Source of the DNA: Stutzerimonas kunmingensis
GTDB taxonomy: Bacteria > Pseudomonadota > Gammaproteobacteria > Pseudomonadales > Pseudomonadaceae
Assembly: GCF_002929225.1 (NCBI RefSeq)
Contig: NZ_PISM01000014.1
Location: 682,001-746,000, forward strand
Direction of reading: 5' to 3'
DNA length: 64,000 bases
Under the pieces are notes generated by a model, which saw only the letters and a program-made list of their open reading frames with translations, made no database searches and was not told the DNA's origin. Made by a program: the position numbers and the translations under genes. Below, one piece after another: positions 7,287 through 15,732 of this stretch. How positions within the stretch are numbered: the first letter of the stretch is position 1; each line of letters starts with the position of its first letter.

Positions 7287-7985
7287 TCAGCCCGCCAAGC
7301 CGACGTAGACGTTCTGCACGTCATCGTGGGCGTCGATGGCCTCGAGAAAGGCTTCGACTTCTTCCAATTCGGCACCGGACAGGCTGACCGGATTCTTCGG
7401 ACGATAGCCCAGTTGTGCGGACTGCACGGTAAAGCCGAATTCCGGCAGCGCCTTGCACACGGCGTCGAGATCGGTGGGTTCGGTGATGAACAGCGTGCTG
7501 CCTTCGTCGGCTGCTTCGAAATCCTGCGCACCGGCCTCGATCGCGGCCATTTCCGCATCGGCGTCGCCTTCAGGCGCGGCTTCGATCATGCCGACGTGGT
7601 CGAAGTCCCAGCTCACCGAGCCGGAGGAGCCCAACTGGCCTTTGCGGAACAGCACGCGGATTTCGGCAACGGTGCGGTTGACGTTGTCGGTCAGGCACTC
7701 GACGATCAGTGGCACCTGATGCGGCGCGAAGCCTTCGTAGAGTGTGCGTTCGTAGTGGACCACCTCACCGCTGAGGCCTGCGCCTTTCTTGATGGCGCGC
7801 TCCAGGGTGTCCTTGGGCATCGAGGCCTTCTTCGCCTGTTCGACGACCAGGCGCAGGCGCGGATTCATGTCGGGGTCGGCACCACTGCGGGCTGCGATCA
7901 TGATTTCCTTCGACAGCTTTCCGAAGATCCTGCCCTTGGCGTTCGCCGCCGCTTCCTTATGCTTCGCTTTCCACTGTGCGCCCAT
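7287..7985 (-). CDS. YebC/PmpR family protein, YeeN type
   Basis: A 232-residue protein starting [18 protein letters not shown], the YeeN variant of the YebC/TACO1 family (YebC itself starts MAGHSKW). All three domains are present, with the acidic central stretch [19 protein letters not shown]. Family members were long listed as DNA-binding regulators. More recent work links YebC-type proteins to resolving ribosome stalling at proline-rich sequences, so a translation role is likely. It is monocistronic, with its 3' end facing the HNH gene. Confidence 0.9.
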   Translation of the reverse strand: MGAQWKAKHKEAAANAKGRIFGKLSKEIMIAARSGADPDMNPRLRLVVEQAKKASMPKDTLERAIKKGAGLSGEVVHYERTLYEGFAPHQVPLIVECLTDNVNRTVAEIRVLFRKGQLGSSGSVSWDFDHVGMIEAAPEGDADAEMAAIEAGAQDFEAADEGSTLFITEPTDLDAVCKALPEFGFTVQSAQLGYRPKNPVSLSGAELEEVEAFLEAIDAHDDVQNVYVGLAG

Positions 7986-8186
7986 GCTCGTCCCCGTCTG
8001 AAGTGATGAAGTCAGGCGCGGATTCTATAGCGTATTCCGGCCTTGCGTCGCCGATGGCGGTGCTGCCCGTGCCAGGGCGATGGGCGGTTGCTCCGCACTG
8101 TGCCGCTCATTTTGGCGATCACTGTATGGAGCGCTCATCGGAAGCGGCGTCTTTAATGCATCTTTTACGCAACAGGGTGCGTCGCC

Positions 8187-9071
8187 ATGTCGCCTCGGGA
8201 TCTGCTGCTCGCGCTGGTCGTCATCGTCGTCTGGGGCATGAACTTCGTGGTGATCATGGTCGGCCTGCACGACGTGCCTCCGATGCTGCTGGGTGCGTTG
8301 CGTTTCATGCTGGCGGCCGTGCCGGCGGTGTTCTTCATCAAGCGTCCGCAGGTGCCGTTGCGCTGGATGCTGGCCTATGGACTGACCATCTCGCTCGGGC
8401 AGTTCGCCTTTCTGTTCACCGCGATGAAACATGGCATGCCGGCCGGACTGGCCTCGTTGGTGCTGCAGTCGCAGGCGTTCTTCACGCTGTTCTTCGCAGC
8501 GCTGTTTCTCGGCGAGCGATTGCGCGTAGCCAACTTGCTGGGACTGGTCATCGCGGCCTGCGGTTTGGCGATGATCGGCGCGCAGACCGGCCTGGGCATG
8601 ACCCTGAGCGGTTTCGTGCTGACCATCTGCGCGGCGTCGATGTGGGCGCTGGGCAACATTGTCACGCGCAAGGTCGGCAAGGTGAACCTGGTCGGGCTGG
8701 TGGTATGGGGCAGTCTGGTGCCGCCGCTGCCATTCCTGGCGCTGTCGCTATGGCTCGAGGGGCCGGCGGTGATCGAGGCGGCGCTGCGCGGCATTGGTTG
8801 GCAGACGATTCTGGTGCTGGCCTATCTGGCATTCGGCGCGACGATTCTCGGCTATGGCCTGTGGAGTCGCTTGCTGTCGCGTTACCCGGCGAGCCAGGTG
8901 GCCCCGTTCTCGCTGCTGGTGCCGGTGGTCGGGCTGACGTCAGCCAGCATGTTGCTGGGCGAGCGGCTGGGGACGCTGCAATTGGGTGGGGCGTTGCTGG
9001 TGATGCTCGGCCTGGGGGTGAATGTTTGCGGTAGCTGGTTGTTCGGTCGGTTGCGTCTGGCCAGGGTCTGA
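8187..9071 (+). CDS. EamA-type DMT exporter (YdeD-like)
   Basis: A 294-residue protein with ten predicted membrane segments arranged as two EamA repeats. It starts MSPRDLLLALVVIVVWGMN and carries the family's repeat-end motif FLGERLR/LLGERLG in both halves. The closest functional type is the O-acetylserine/cysteine exporter EamA, but DMT substrates vary. AGGG precedes ATG 8187. A hairpin lies right after the stop. Confidence 0.85.
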   Translation: MSPRDLLLALVVIVVWGMNFVVIMVGLHDVPPMLLGALRFMLAAVPAVFFIKRPQVPLRWMLAYGLTISLGQFAFLFTAMKHGMPAGLASLVLQSQAFFTLFFAALFLGERLRVANLLGLVIAACGLAMIGAQTGLGMTLSGFVLTICAASMWALGNIVTRKVGKVNLVGLVVWGSLVPPLPFLALSLWLEGPAVIEAALRGIGWQTILVLAYLAFGATILGYGLWSRLLSRYPASQVAPFSLLVPVVGLTSASMLLGERLGTLQLGGALLVMLGLGVNVCGSWLFGRLRLARV

Positions 9072-9072
9072 A

Positions 9073-9095
9073 ACGCCCGGCATCAGACCGGGCGT
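9073..9095 (+). terminator. Hairpin between convergent EamA and small-protein genes
   Basis: ACGCCCGG (9073-9080) and CCGGGCGT (9088-9095) form an 8-bp stem with a 7-base loop directly after the EamA stop. There is no T-run. It probably serves both convergent genes. Confidence 0.5.
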
Positions 9096-9109
9096 CGCAG
9101 CGATAAGGC

Positions 9110-9247
9110 TCAATGGGTGGCGGCGTGAGCGCCGAGCAGCGTAGTGCCCGAGCCACTCTTCTTGTCGCGCTTGGCCATCCGTTTTTCTTGCGCCGTTTTC
9201 ATCGGCTTTTTCTTGCCGTTCTTCTTTGCGTCCATTCCCTTGCTCAT
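9110..9247 (-). CDS. Small lysine-rich protein
   Basis: 45 residues, MSKGMDAKKNGKKKPMKTAQ onward, ending HAATH. Over a quarter of the residues are Lys or Arg. GGTGAAC upstream of ATG 9247 is a plausible ribosome site. Small lysine-rich proteins of this kind occur in pseudomonads, with no known function; nucleic-acid binding is a guess from charge. It is convergent with the EamA gene. Confidence 0.6.
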   Translation of the reverse strand: MSKGMDAKKNGKKKPMKTAQEKRMAKRDKKSGSGTTLLGAHAATH

Positions 9248-9396
9248 GGTGTTCACCTCTGATTGCTGGCTGGACATGTCCTGATGTGCGAAGGCCTGAC
9301 TGTCGCTGCTGGAGCGAAGCCTGTTTCCGGCCTGTGCCTTCCATGACCGCTGCAGTATGGCACTGCTGGGCTGCATTGCACGCACTGCTTTGCTTA

Positions 9397-9556
9397 GGGT
9401 CTGTTCCCGTTTCGTCGCAAGCCGCGTTGCTGCGCCAAATAGCGCCATGGCCGGACAGCGTTCCGCAGGCGCGGGACGCAGGTAATGGTGGTTCCCTTGC
9501 CAAGTCCCACAACGCTGTATGGCGCCATTTGCCGCGCACGAAACGGGAACAGCCCC
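9397..9556. repeat. 160-bp element with long inverted terminal repeats (MITE-like)
   Basis: CTGTTCCCGTTTCGT (9401-9415) reappears inverted as ACGAAACGGGAACAG (9537-9551), a perfect 15-bp pair. Beyond it the arms stay partly complementary: CAAATAGCGCCAT pairs with ATGGCGCCATTTG, and CAGCGTT with AACGCTG. The whole stretch can therefore fold as one long imperfect hairpin. It fills the 315-base space between the lysine-rich gene and the MOSC gene and holds no credible ORF. It could be a miniature mobile element, a structured RNA or a decayed repeat. Confidence 0.6.
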
Positions 9557-9562
9557 GAGGTA

Positions 9563-10276
9563 TCAGTCGAACAGGCTGTGCTGGTCGCGCTGGGCGCGAA
9601 GGGCGTCGTAACGCTGGCGGAAAATCGCCCGATAATGCATGGCCAGACGCGGCAGCTTCGCCAGTTGCTGCAGGTTGTCTTCAGTCAGGTTCTGATCGAG
9701 AAAGCAGCGCCACAGGTGCGCGACGCTGATCTGCGGGTGCGGGCGCTCGAGCAACTGCAACGTTTCACCAGGGCGCACGGTGCCTGGCTCGATGGTCCGA
9801 TAGAGCCAGCCGGTGCGGCCGCTCGCCGACAGCTCCCGTGCCAGGCCACGCACACCGTGACGGTTGTCCAGCCTGATGCAGGGCGAGCGCGGCTGACTGA
9901 TCTCGATCAGCGCGGTGCCCCAGCGAAGAAGATCGCCGATGCATACCTGCTCTTCGTCGAGCGCCTGGCTACCTAGGTTCTCACCGAAGGCGCCGAGAAC
10001 AAGCCGCGCGCGCAGCGGCGGGAAGCGCTGCGACCAATACTGATAATGCTGGGTCGGGTAGTGGCAGAGGCTGCGATCCGGCCCGCCATGAAAACGCCGA
10101 TCGGCGATCCGATCACCCTGCAGGCCATCCAGGCCCAGCCACAACGGGCCGTCGCTGGCTTGCTTGTCCATGGCGGTGGCTCTGCGACTATCCGGCAGCG
10201 GCGAAAACTGACGGCACAGCAATGGGCCGTCGACGGTCCAGGCTCCGAGCAAGGTGCGTGGCGCCTGCTGGGTCAC
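9563..10276 (-). CDS. MOSC domain protein (YiiM-like)
   Basis: A 237-residue protein with a MOSC beta-barrel. It shows GLDGLQGDRIADRRFHGGPDRSL (about residues 47-70), FGENL (about 100-104), ISQPRSPC (with the conserved molybdenum-sulfur-carrier cysteine, about 131-138), and a helical C-terminal 3-alpha domain as in YiiM. YiiM-type proteins use molybdenum cofactor to reduce N-hydroxylated compounds. I place the start at GTG 10276, which overlaps the stop of the preceding small gene in GTGA. The frame stays open upstream, but that part is the small gene read out of frame. Confidence 0.85.
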   Translation of the reverse strand: MTQQAPRTLLGAWTVDGPLLCRQFSPLPDSRRATAMDKQASDGPLWLGLDGLQGDRIADRRFHGGPDRSLCHYPTQHYQYWSQRFPPLRARLVLGAFGENLGSQALDEEQVCIGDLLRWGTALIEISQPRSPCIRLDNRHGVRGLARELSASGRTGWLYRTIEPGTVRPGETLQLLERPHPQISVAHLWRCFLDQNLTEDNLQQLAKLPRLAMHYRAIFRQRYDALRAQRDQHSLFD

Positions 10277-10470
10277 GGCTGCTGTGCTCGGTTGAGCTGT
10301 TCCAGTTCGCGGCGGACCATGGCGGTGTATTCCGGTGGGCTGAGCTGATACAGCTCGGTGGCAACCCAGGCCAGCCAGCGCGAGCCCAGGGCCGCTTGCT
10401 GGTCCAGCAGGCGTTGGGCTTCGGCGCGGGCGCGCTCGGCATTGTTCTGATGAAAATCTGCTCGACTCAC
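10273..10470 (-). CDS. Small conserved helical protein upstream of MOSC gene
   Basis: 65 residues, MSRADFHQNNAERARAEAQR onward, predicted helical and rich in Ala, Arg, Gln and Glu. It overlaps the MOSC gene by four bases (GTGA), indicating coupled translation. No domain is recognised. It is divergent from dgt across about 107 bases. Confidence 0.65.
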   Translation of the reverse strand: MSRADFHQNNAERARAEAQRLLDQQAALGSRWLAWVATELYQLSPPEYTAMVRRELEQLNRAQQP

Positions 10471-10577
10471 GAATCGTCTCCGTCGCCGTACTCGGCGATG
10501 AAAGGGGCAGCGATGGTAAACCCGGAACGCTCGCGTTAGGCTCGATGGCTATTCTTTTTGCGCCGCGAGAACGATGC

Positions 10578-12074
10578 ATGCCGGTGTCCATGAACTTCAA
10601 GCACAAAATCTCCCGCCAGCGCCCCTATGGCAAGGCCGAGGCGGGCCTGCGGGCCAGCGATGGCAGCCTCGACGCAGTGCTGGACCAGCTGGAGAGCGAT
10701 CGCGGGCGCATCATCAACTCGGCCGCGGTGCGCCGCTTGCAGCAGAAGACGCAGGTGTTTCCGCTGGAGCGCAATGCCGCGGTGCGCAGCCGCCTCACCC
10801 ATTCGCTGGAAGTGCAGCAGACCGGCCGTTTCATCGTTCGCACCCTGTATAAGCAGCTCGGCCACCGCGCCGCGGAGTTCGGCCTGGACGGACTCGAGCC
10901 GGCGTTGCAGAGCCTGGTCGAGATGACCTGCCTGATGCACGATATCGGCAATCCGCCGTTCGGCCATTTCGGCGAGTACGCCATCGGCGAGTGGTTCGAG
11001 CGCAATCTCGACGCGCTGTTCACGGCCGCCGTGACGCCGGGGCAGGGCGATGCCGAGCTGCGCAAACGGATGCTGGTCGATCTCAAGCACTTCGAAGGCA
11101 ATGCCCAGGCGGTTCGCCTGGTGGTCTCGCTGCAACGCCTCAACCTGACCTATACGCAGACCGCCGGACTGCTCAAGTACGTCCGTCCGGCCTATCAGGC
11201 CAAGCCCGCGAAGGGCACCCCAGGCGCCTACCTGCTGAAGAAGCCCGGCTTCTATCTGTCCGAGGAACCCTTCGTGCGTGCGCTGCAGGCGGCGCTCGAT
11301 CTGCAGCCGTGCAGGCGTCACCCGCTGGCCTACGTGATGGAGGCCGCCGACGACATCGCCTATTGCCTTGCCGACATCGAGGATTCGGTGGAGAAGGGCA
11401 TCTTCAGCATCGAACAGCTGGCGCAGCTGCTGCTCGCCAAGTTCGCGCTGCATGGTTCGGTCGATGCCCCGGTGCCGGGTCCGGAGCGCAGTTTCCGGGG
11501 CATGGTCAACTATGCGCTGGAACGCGCACAGAAGGAGCCGATCAACAAGGCCGGCGAGTTCTTCATCTGGCTGCGGGTGAACATGATCCACCCGCTGGTG
11601 CAGCACGCTGCGCGGCAGTTCATCGACAACATCGACGCGGTTTATCACGGCACCCTGGATCGCGCGTTGCTGGAGGACGACAGCCTGCCCAACGCCATCG
11701 TGCAGACCTTCAAGGATGTCGCGATGGAGCACGTGTTCTGCCACCGCGAGGTGGAAACGTTGCAACTGCAGGGCTATCGCATTCTCCAGGGCCTGCTCGA
11801 CTTCTATGCGCCGCTGCTGCGCGTGCCGGCCACCGTGTTCGATGCACTCAGCCTCGGCACCTGCCGCAGCGAACCTCACCTGCAGATGCTGGCTCGACGC
11901 CTGCCCAACCAGCTGGTCAAGGCCTACCACGAAGCGCTCAAGGAGCATGCTGAGCAATCGGCGGATTGGCCTCTGTGGGAGTTCTACTACCGCAACCGGA
12001 TGCTGCAGGACTACATCAGCGGCATGACCGACCAACTGGCTCAGGACGAGTATCGGGCCCTTTCCGCCCTCTGA
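10578..12074 (+). CDS. dgt: Deoxyguanosinetriphosphate triphosphohydrolase (dGTPase)
   Basis: About 498 residues with end-to-end similarity to Dgt. It shows ESDRGRIINSAAVRRLQQKT (near 31-50), RSRLTHSLEVQQ, the HD metal motif CLMHDIGNPPFGHFGE (about 115-130), MEAADDIAYC (about 255-264) and the C-terminal YYRNRMLQDYISGMTD. It hydrolyses dGTP to deoxyguanosine and tripolyphosphate, controls dNTP pools and limits some phages. ATG 10578 and ATG 10590 are both possible; the open frame reaches further upstream (10545), but family alignment begins near MNFKHKISRQRPYG. Confidence 0.93.
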   Translation: MPVSMNFKHKISRQRPYGKAEAGLRASDGSLDAVLDQLESDRGRIINSAAVRRLQQKTQVFPLERNAAVRSRLTHSLEVQQTGRFIVRTLYKQLGHRAAEFGLDGLEPALQSLVEMTCLMHDIGNPPFGHFGEYAIGEWFERNLDALFTAAVTPGQGDAELRKRMLVDLKHFEGNAQAVRLVVSLQRLNLTYTQTAGLLKYVRPAYQAKPAKGTPGAYLLKKPGFYLSEEPFVRALQAALDLQPCRRHPLAYVMEAADDIAYCLADIEDSVEKGIFSIEQLAQLLLAKFALHGSVDAPVPGPERSFRGMVNYALERAQKEPINKAGEFFIWLRVNMIHPLVQHAARQFIDNIDAVYHGTLDRALLEDDSLPNAIVQTFKDVAMEHVFCHREVETLQLQGYRILQGLLDFYAPLLRVPATVFDALSLGTCRSEPHLQMLARRLPNQLVKAYHEALKEHAEQSADWPLWEFYYRNRMLQDYISGMTDQLAQDEYRALSAL

Positions 12075-12080
12075 GGGTGC

Positions 12081-12136
12081 GCTGCACCAGAACTGCCGCT
12101 GCGCTTGGTACGCGCCTTGCTTTTGCTTGGTGCAGC
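12081..12136 (+). promoter_or_regulatory. Sigma54-type promoter flanked by NtrC-like half sites, upstream of amtB
   Basis: TTGGTACGCGCCTTGCT (12105-12121) has the -24/-12 arrangement GG-N10-GC and matches TGGCACG-N4-TTGCW well. It is flanked by GCTGCACCA (12081-12089) and TGGTGCAGC (12128-12136), which contain the NtrC half-site core TGCACC/GGTGCA. The spacing between halves is far wider than the usual 17-bp NtrC dyad. The two 9-mers could instead form a terminator stem for dgt. A leader of about 220 bases to amtB would follow. Nothing else was recognised in 12137-12354. Confidence 0.5.
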
Positions 12137-12354
12137 AGTCGTCGTGCGAGCCCCGCAATGGCGCATGACGGATTTCCGGTAGTTTCCTTAACCTGTTGAT
12201 ATCAAAGGTTTCATGGCGCTTCAGCGTCTCGCTGCAAGCAAGCTCCGGCTGCAGGTGACGGTGGCCCGACATGGCGCGGTGATGCATCTCGGTGCATGCG
12301 TCTGGCGGAGATAACCGTTTTGGTGCGATTTATCCGCTGAGGCTGTAGTAACCC

Positions 12355-13563
12355 ATGGAAAACCTCAACAGCGCCGTGGAAACCCTGGTCCACGGTTCGA
12401 ATACCCTGTTCATCCTGATGGGCGCGGTGATGGTGCTGGCCATGCACGCCGGCTTCGCCTTTCTCGAAGTCGGTACGGTACGTCTGAAGAATCAGGTCAA
12501 CGCGTTATCGAAGATCATCACCGACTTCGCAGTGTCGACCCTGGCGTATTTCTTCATCGGCTACTGGGTCGCCTATGGCGTGACCTTCATGCAGCCGGCC
12601 GATCAGCTGGTGGTGGACCACGGCTACGCGCTGGTGAAGTTCTTCTTCCTGCTGACCTTCGCCGCGGCCATTCCGGCGATCATCTCCGGCGGTATCGCCG
12701 AGCGCGCGCGGTTCGGCCCGCAGCTGTGCGCCACGCTGCTGATCGTCGCGTTCGTCTATCCGTTCTTCGAGGGCCTTATCTGGAACGGCAATTTCGGCTT
12801 CCAGGGCTGGCTCGAGCACCAGTTCGGTGCGTCCTTCCATGATTTCGCCGGCTCCGTGGTGGTGCACGCCATGGGCGGCTGGCTGGCGTTCGGCGCGGTA
12901 GTGCTGCTGGGGCGGCGCAACGGTCGCTACCGGGACGGCAGGCTGGTGGCCTTCGCGCCGTCGAACATTCCGTTCCTGGCGCTGGGCTCGTGGATTCTCA
13001 TCGTCGGCTGGTTCGGCTTCAACGTCATGAGCGCGCAGACCATCGAGGGTATCAGCGGGCTGGTTGCGGTGAATTCGTTGATGGCGATGGTTGGGGGAAC
13101 TGCAGCGGCATGGCTCGCCGGGCGCAACGACCCGGGCTTCCTGCACAACGGCCCGCTGGCTGGCCTGGTGGCGGTCTGTGCCGGCTCCGATCTGATGCAT
13201 CCGGTCGGCGCACTGGCTACTGGTGCGATCGCCGGAGCATTGTTCGTCTGGACGTTCACTGCTACGCAGAATCGCTGGAAGATCGATGATGTGCTGGGTG
13301 TCTGGCCACTGCACGGCCTGTGCGGGATCTGGGGCGGGGTGGCCTGCGGCATCTTCGGCCAGTCCGCGCTGGGCGGTCTGGGCGGCGTGAGCCTGATCAG
13401 TCAGGTGATCGGCAGCGGCATGGGCATGCTGGTGGCGCTACTCGGCGGCTTCGGCGTCTACGGCCTGCTCAAGCTGACCACAGGTATTCGCCTGAGCCAG
13501 GAGGAAGAGTTCAACGGCGCCGATCTTTCCATCCACCGGATCGGCGCGCTCAGCCAGGATTGA
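12355..13563 (+). CDS. amtB: Ammonium transporter, Amt family
   Basis: 402 residues with eleven membrane segments and a short C-terminal cytoplasmic tail. It carries MHAGFAFLEVGTVRLKN, the Amt signature DFAGSVVVHAMGG (first pore histidine, about 167) and GVWPLHGLCGIWGG (second pore histidine, about 318), with aromatic gate residues around them. There is no signal peptide at the start, unlike E. coli AmtB. It passes ammonium through the inner membrane under nitrogen limitation. No glnK (PII) gene is next to it, although PII normally blocks Amt proteins through the tail. Confidence 0.93.
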   Translation: MENLNSAVETLVHGSNTLFILMGAVMVLAMHAGFAFLEVGTVRLKNQVNALSKIITDFAVSTLAYFFIGYWVAYGVTFMQPADQLVVDHGYALVKFFFLLTFAAAIPAIISGGIAERARFGPQLCATLLIVAFVYPFFEGLIWNGNFGFQGWLEHQFGASFHDFAGSVVVHAMGGWLAFGAVVLLGRRNGRYRDGRLVAFAPSNIPFLALGSWILIVGWFGFNVMSAQTIEGISGLVAVNSLMAMVGGTAAAWLAGRNDPGFLHNGPLAGLVAVCAGSDLMHPVGALATGAIAGALFVWTFTATQNRWKIDDVLGVWPLHGLCGIWGGVACGIFGQSALGGLGGVSLISQVIGSGMGMLVALLGGFGVYGLLKLTTGIRLSQEEEFNGADLSIHRIGALSQD

Positions 13564-13597
13564 GCCGCTTGTTTATGCCGGGTTGTCGCAGTCTCGC

Positions 13598-14530
13598 TCA
13601 GTAGCCGCGGCTGCGCTCCACCAGATCATGCAGCGGTTCGCCGTCACGCAGCGCTTGCAGGTTAGCGGCGACGATCCGGGCCGCGCTGCGCATGTCCGTT
13701 GCGGCTGCGATGTGGGGCAGCACGGTCACCTGTGGATGCTTCCAGAACGGATGCTCTGCCGGCAGCGGCTCGCTGCGAAACACGTCGAGCACCGCATGGC
13801 CGACCTGGCCACATTCGAGCGCCTGCAGCAGATCAGCCTCGACCAGGTGCCCGCCCCGTGCGAGGTTGACCAGCCCGGCGCCGGGGCGCAGAGCTTCGAA
13901 GAAACGCCGGTCCAGCAGATCGCCAGTCTGTGGCGTCAGTGGCAGCAGGTTGATGACGATGTCGCTGCATGCCAGCAGCGGCCAGAGGGCATCCATACCG
14001 TGCTCCAGCGCGACGCCCTCGGCAGCGCCGCTGCGAAGCTTCCAGCCGGTCACGCGGTAGCCCTGGGTGACCAAGCGCTGGGCACATGTCCGGCCCATCT
14101 GGCCCATGCCCAGCAGCGTCACCTGGATTTCGTCAGCCCGCCGCTGCGGCAGTTGCCGCCAATCGCAGGCGTGCTGCTGCCGGGCGTAATCGTAGAAACC
14201 CCGATGCAGCGAGAGTGTTGCCCACAACGCAGTTTCGGCCATGGCCGCGCTCATGGCCGGATCGACCATGCGTGCCACCGGCACGTCCGGCAGGCTCGGG
14301 TCGCTGAGCAGGCGGTCCACGCCGGCCCAGAGCGACTGGATCAGCCGCAGGTTGGGCAAGCCTTGCAGCAATCCCGCGGGTGGGTTCGCGACCACCGCCG
14401 CGGTGATCAGCCCCGCGTTCTCCGCCGTCGCGGACAGGTGCCAGCGGGCTTGCGGCAAGGCGCGCTGCAGCTCTGCGAGCCAGGCGTCGCGCTCGTTATC
14501 GTCGAAGCTGCCGCAGAGCAGGATGTCCAT
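13598..14530 (-). CDS. ghrA: D-2-hydroxyacid dehydrogenase, glyoxylate/hydroxypyruvate reductase A type
   Basis: 310 residues with an NAD(P)-binding LLGMGQMGRTCAQRL (about 137-151). The catalytic triad of the family is present: Arg in NLARGGHLVE, Glu in VFRSEPLPAEHPFW and His in VLPHIAAATD. The short N-terminal domain and GAGVDRL-like loop (LWAGVDRLL) match GhrA rather than GhrB. It reduces glyoxylate and hydroxypyruvate. ATG 14530 has GAGGAA 8 bases upstream, better than ATG 14545. It is convergent with amtB. Confidence 0.85.
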   Translation of the reverse strand: MDILLCGSFDDNERDAWLAELQRALPQARWHLSATAENAGLITAAVVANPPAGLLQGLPNLRLIQSLWAGVDRLLSDPSLPDVPVARMVDPAMSAAMAETALWATLSLHRGFYDYARQQHACDWRQLPQRRADEIQVTLLGMGQMGRTCAQRLVTQGYRVTGWKLRSGAAEGVALEHGMDALWPLLACSDIVINLLPLTPQTGDLLDRRFFEALRPGAGLVNLARGGHLVEADLLQALECGQVGHAVLDVFRSEPLPAEHPFWKHPQVTVLPHIAAATDMRSAARIVAANLQALRDGEPLHDLVERSRGY

Positions 14531-14647
14531 GCAGTCATTCCTCATCGGTCCAGGCGGAACTGTAGTCAGCCGCAGAGTCTCTGAATAGGCAAGTAGCGGA
14601 ACGCGCGACGCGCCTTTCAGCCTGTTGACGAGCCTAAGGAGAACATC

Positions 14648-14884
14648 ATGGAACTACCCAACAAAGACCTCGGTACTCTGTTCGAGCAGCTGGGTCTGGC
14701 GTCAGACCCGGCGAGTATCGATGCATTCATCGGCAAGCATGGGCACCTGCCGGAAGACGTTCGGCTGGCCGATGCGCCGGTCTGGAACGAGTCGCAGCGC
14801 GCGCTGCTGCGCGATGAGTGGGTCGAGGATGCGGAGTGGGCGCCGATTGTCGACGAGCTGAACGTGCGCATGCACGAGCATTGA
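14648..14884 (+). CDS. DUF2789 family protein
   Basis: 78 residues beginning MELPNKDLGTLFEQLGLASD, with the conserved HGHLPEDVRLADAPVWNESQ centre that matches DUF2789. It is a small acidic helical protein, probably cytosolic, with no known function. A strong AAGGAGAA ribosome site lies 7 bases before the ATG. It is monocistronic and convergent with the DUF3597 gene. Confidence 0.8.
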   Translation: MELPNKDLGTLFEQLGLASDPASIDAFIGKHGHLPEDVRLADAPVWNESQRALLRDEWVEDAEWAPIVDELNVRMHEH

Positions 14885-14940
14885 TCACCAGCGCGAGCTG
14901 CCGCAATCGCTGCAGCTCGCCTGTCGCCCCTCGAGGCAGA

Positions 14941-15336
14941 TCAGTCCAGCAGATCGGCTGGTACGTTGCCGCCATTCTCGGCCAGTTTGTTCAGCACCGC
15001 CTTGTGCAACCACATGTTCATCTGCGCCGAATCCCCCATCTTGTCAGCCGGGCAACCCAGCTCGGTGGCCAGTTCCTTGCGCACGGTGAGGCTGCTGTCC
15101 AGGCCGAGCAACTTCAACAGATCGACGATGGACGTGCGCCAGTTGAGCTTCTCCGGATGGTTCTGCGCCATGCCGTCGAGCTTGGCCGCAACGTCCACCT
15201 GGTCGACCGCAGGGCCTGTGGGTGCGCTGGCACCGCCTGTCGAGGCTTCGGGTGGTGTGGTGGGCGCGGTGCTGTCAGGTGCGGCATGCGCCTGGCCGAG
15301 GCCGATCTTTTCCAGTATCGAGTTGAACAAGCCCAT
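14941..15336 (-). CDS. DUF3597 family protein, intact copy
   Basis: 131 residues: an N-terminal amphipathic stretch MGLFNSILEKIGLGQ, a low-complexity linker rich in Ala, Pro, Thr and Gly (about 17-45), then the DUF3597 domain. The domain shows LNWRTSIVDLLKLLGLDSSL, KELATELGCP, DSAQMNMWLHKAVL and KLAENGG. The domain resembles peptidoglycan- or LysM-associated helical modules, but no function is known. A strong GGAGACTCCC precedes ATG 15336. A paralogue with a frameshift lies at 17764-18223. Confidence 0.85.
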   Translation of the reverse strand: MGLFNSILEKIGLGQAHAAPDSTAPTTPPEASTGGASAPTGPAVDQVDVAAKLDGMAQNHPEKLNWRTSIVDLLKLLGLDSSLTVRKELATELGCPADKMGDSAQMNMWLHKAVLNKLAENGGNVPADLLD

Positions 15337-15732
15337 GGGAGTCTCCTGTCTGCGTGAGTGATGAGCCGTGGCTCGCAGGTTAGGACCGCGCGTGTATCGA
15401 TTCGTCGCCTCCGTACTGAACGGGGCTTTCCGGCGAGTGGCGTGGGTGAATTGGGCCTTGGGGGGCTGTGTGGCTGGTGTCATTCATGGTCTTGCTCAGC
15501 CGACCCCCCTGCATCGCTCGTGCTGTAACAGGTGCATCTCGAGTGGCCTGTTTGGCACGTTCAGATGGTCAATTCCGGCGCTCATGCCCCCCGATACTGC
15601 GTTGCTGCTTGCCATAGCCCCGCTATGACTCTCGTTGCAGCGCCTTGTCTCGGAGCCCTGCTCATCCGAACTTGCCTCAACCAACTCACCAAACAGTCCA
15701 CTAGAATGCCGCTTTTGTTTCAGGAACCGATC
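15337..15732. other. 396-base intergenic region with an imperfect palindrome
   Basis: No gene is supported between the DUF3597 and inositol-monophosphatase genes. The only structure seen is at 15599-15642: CATAGC-CCC-GCTATG is a perfect 6-bp hairpin, flanked by partly complementary GCGTTGCTGC and GTTGCAGCGC. It might be a decayed intergenic repeat or part of the downstream gene's control region. An in-frame extension of the next gene runs through the region but lacks coding character. Confidence 0.4.

Noticed and set aside
10578..12074. Dgt as the missing nucleotide-converting partner of the HAM1-SIR2 pair
   Set aside because: It is an HD-domain triphosphohydrolase, not a deaminase, is 5 kb away and is a standard chromosomal gene.
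10536..12287. 583-codon minus-strand ORF opposite dgt
   Set aside because: It is a low-complexity shadow rich in His, Gln and Arg. The plus strand encodes the full conserved dGTPase.
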